5,380 nucleotides of DNA from UMGS172 sp964634675 (GTDB lineage: Bacteria; Bacillota; Clostridia; Oscillospirales; Acutalibacteraceae): NCBI GenBank assembly GCA_964634675.1, contig CAZWLH010000091.1:1-5380 (forward strand). The letters run 5' to 3'. Below are positions 5,052 to 5,380 of this stretch, piece after piece. Position 1 is the first letter of the stretch, and each line of letters begins with the position of its first letter. Below the pieces are notes generated by a model. That model was not told the DNA's origin. It saw only the letters and a list, made by a program, of their open reading frames with translations, and did not search any database. The position numbers were made by a program, and so were the translations under genes.

Positions 5052-5380
5052 TTACTCGATAATGCTCTGTCCGTCCATCTCGGCAGGCTGAGCAAGACCG
5101 AGGATCTTGAGAATGGTGGGGGAGATGTCACAGAGCTTTCCGCCCTCTCTGAGCTTGCAGTCGTAACCGACAACCGCAAAGGGAACGGGATTGGTGGTGT
5201 GAGCGGTGAACGGCGAACCGTCGGTGTCGACCATACGGTCGGCGTTTCCGTGGTCGGCAGTGATAAGAACCACGCCGCCCATTTCGGCAGTTGCATCGAC
5301 AACACGTCCTACACAGGTATCGACTGTCTCAACAGCCTTGACTGCGGCATCGAAAACGCCGGTGTGACCGACCATATCGC
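5052..5380 (-). CDS. gpmI: 2,3-bisphosphoglycerate-independent phosphoglycerate mutase, C-terminal part (5' end outside window)
   Basis: The enzyme interconverts 3- and 2-phosphoglycerate in glycolysis and gluconeogenesis in the cytoplasm, using two manganese ions and a serine phosphate intermediate. Only the last 108 or so of about 510 residues are in the window. They carry nearly all the C-terminal metal ligands known from the Geobacillus stearothermophilus enzyme: DMVGHTG (Asp403 and His407 there), TADHGNAD (Asp444, His445) and TAHTTNPVPF (His462). The end LGL...EMDGQSII is typical of the family. The frame is open to the right edge: the ATG at 5373-5375 is internal Met of DMVGH, not a start. 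The other catalytic residues, including the active serine, lie outside. The TAA at 5052-5054 is followed by a strong terminator. In many Bacillota gpmI lies in a glycolytic cluster with tpiA, pgk and gap; that cannot be checked here. Confidence 0.96.
   Translation of the reverse strand, partial: DMVGHTGVFDAAVKAVETVDTCVGRVVDATAEMGGVVLITADHGNADRMVDTDGSPFTAHTTNPVPFAVVGYDCKLREGGKLCDISPTILKILGLAQPAEMDGQSIIE

Noticed and set aside
5048..5305. 85-codon minus-strand frame overlapping gpmI
   Set aside because: It is a shadow frame rich in Ser, Pro and Thr; the gpmI frame carries the conserved metal-binding motifs.
1..5380. CRISPR array, tRNA, rRNA or known anti-phage system
   Set aside because: I found no regularly spaced repeats, cloverleaf or rRNA sequence, and no gene of a recognised defence family.

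Overview
The window looks like a piece of a Clostridia-class Bacillota genome, probably a gut member of the Oscillospiraceae/Ruminococcaceae type. The reasons are clear AGGAG/AAGGTG ribosome binding sites, a TnpW/TnpX-type transposon module of the Tn4451 kind, a BspA-like leucine-rich-repeat fragment, and a manganese-type (cofactor-independent) phosphoglycerate mutase. This is inferred from gene families; no rRNA or other phylogenetic marker is present.

Left part, 1 to about 2271: the right-hand end of an integrated mobile element. It holds the tail of an unidentified gene (3-86), a 92-residue protein whose C-terminal half matches TnpW (97-375), and a complete TnpX-like large serine recombinase (463-2202). 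A good sigma-A-type promoter (372-401) and a 20-bp dyad (396-444) lie just before the recombinase. The dyad covers the -10 box and ends against the Shine-Dalgarno sequence, so it could control the recombinase as an operator or as an RNA hairpin. A second hairpin (2210-2241) follows the recombinase stop.

Junction, about 2242-2290: directly after the recombinase comes the C-terminal part of an LRR_5/BspA-type protein (2272-2838). It has no ATG start and no ribosome binding site, and its reading frame stays open back to the recombinase stop. The simplest reading is that the element inserted into an LRR gene and this is the orphaned 3' part. A strong intrinsic terminator (2913-2946) closes it.

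Right part, 2947-5380: ordinary chromosomal genes. A monocistronic gene with an extended -10 promoter encodes two ACT domains fused to a metallo-beta-lactamase-fold hydrolase (3075-4514). Convergent to it, on the minus strand, are a small FMN-binding split-barrel (pyridoxamine 5'-phosphate oxidase-like) protein (4580-4972) and the C-terminal end of gpmI (5052-5380). A hairpin lies between the convergent genes, and a clear minus-strand terminator follows gpmI. No stretch longer than about 300 bases lacks a gene.

I see no CRISPR array, tRNA, rRNA or recognisable defence system. The most interesting items are the recombinase control region, the element/LRR junction, and the ACT-ACT-MBL fusion protein of unknown function.
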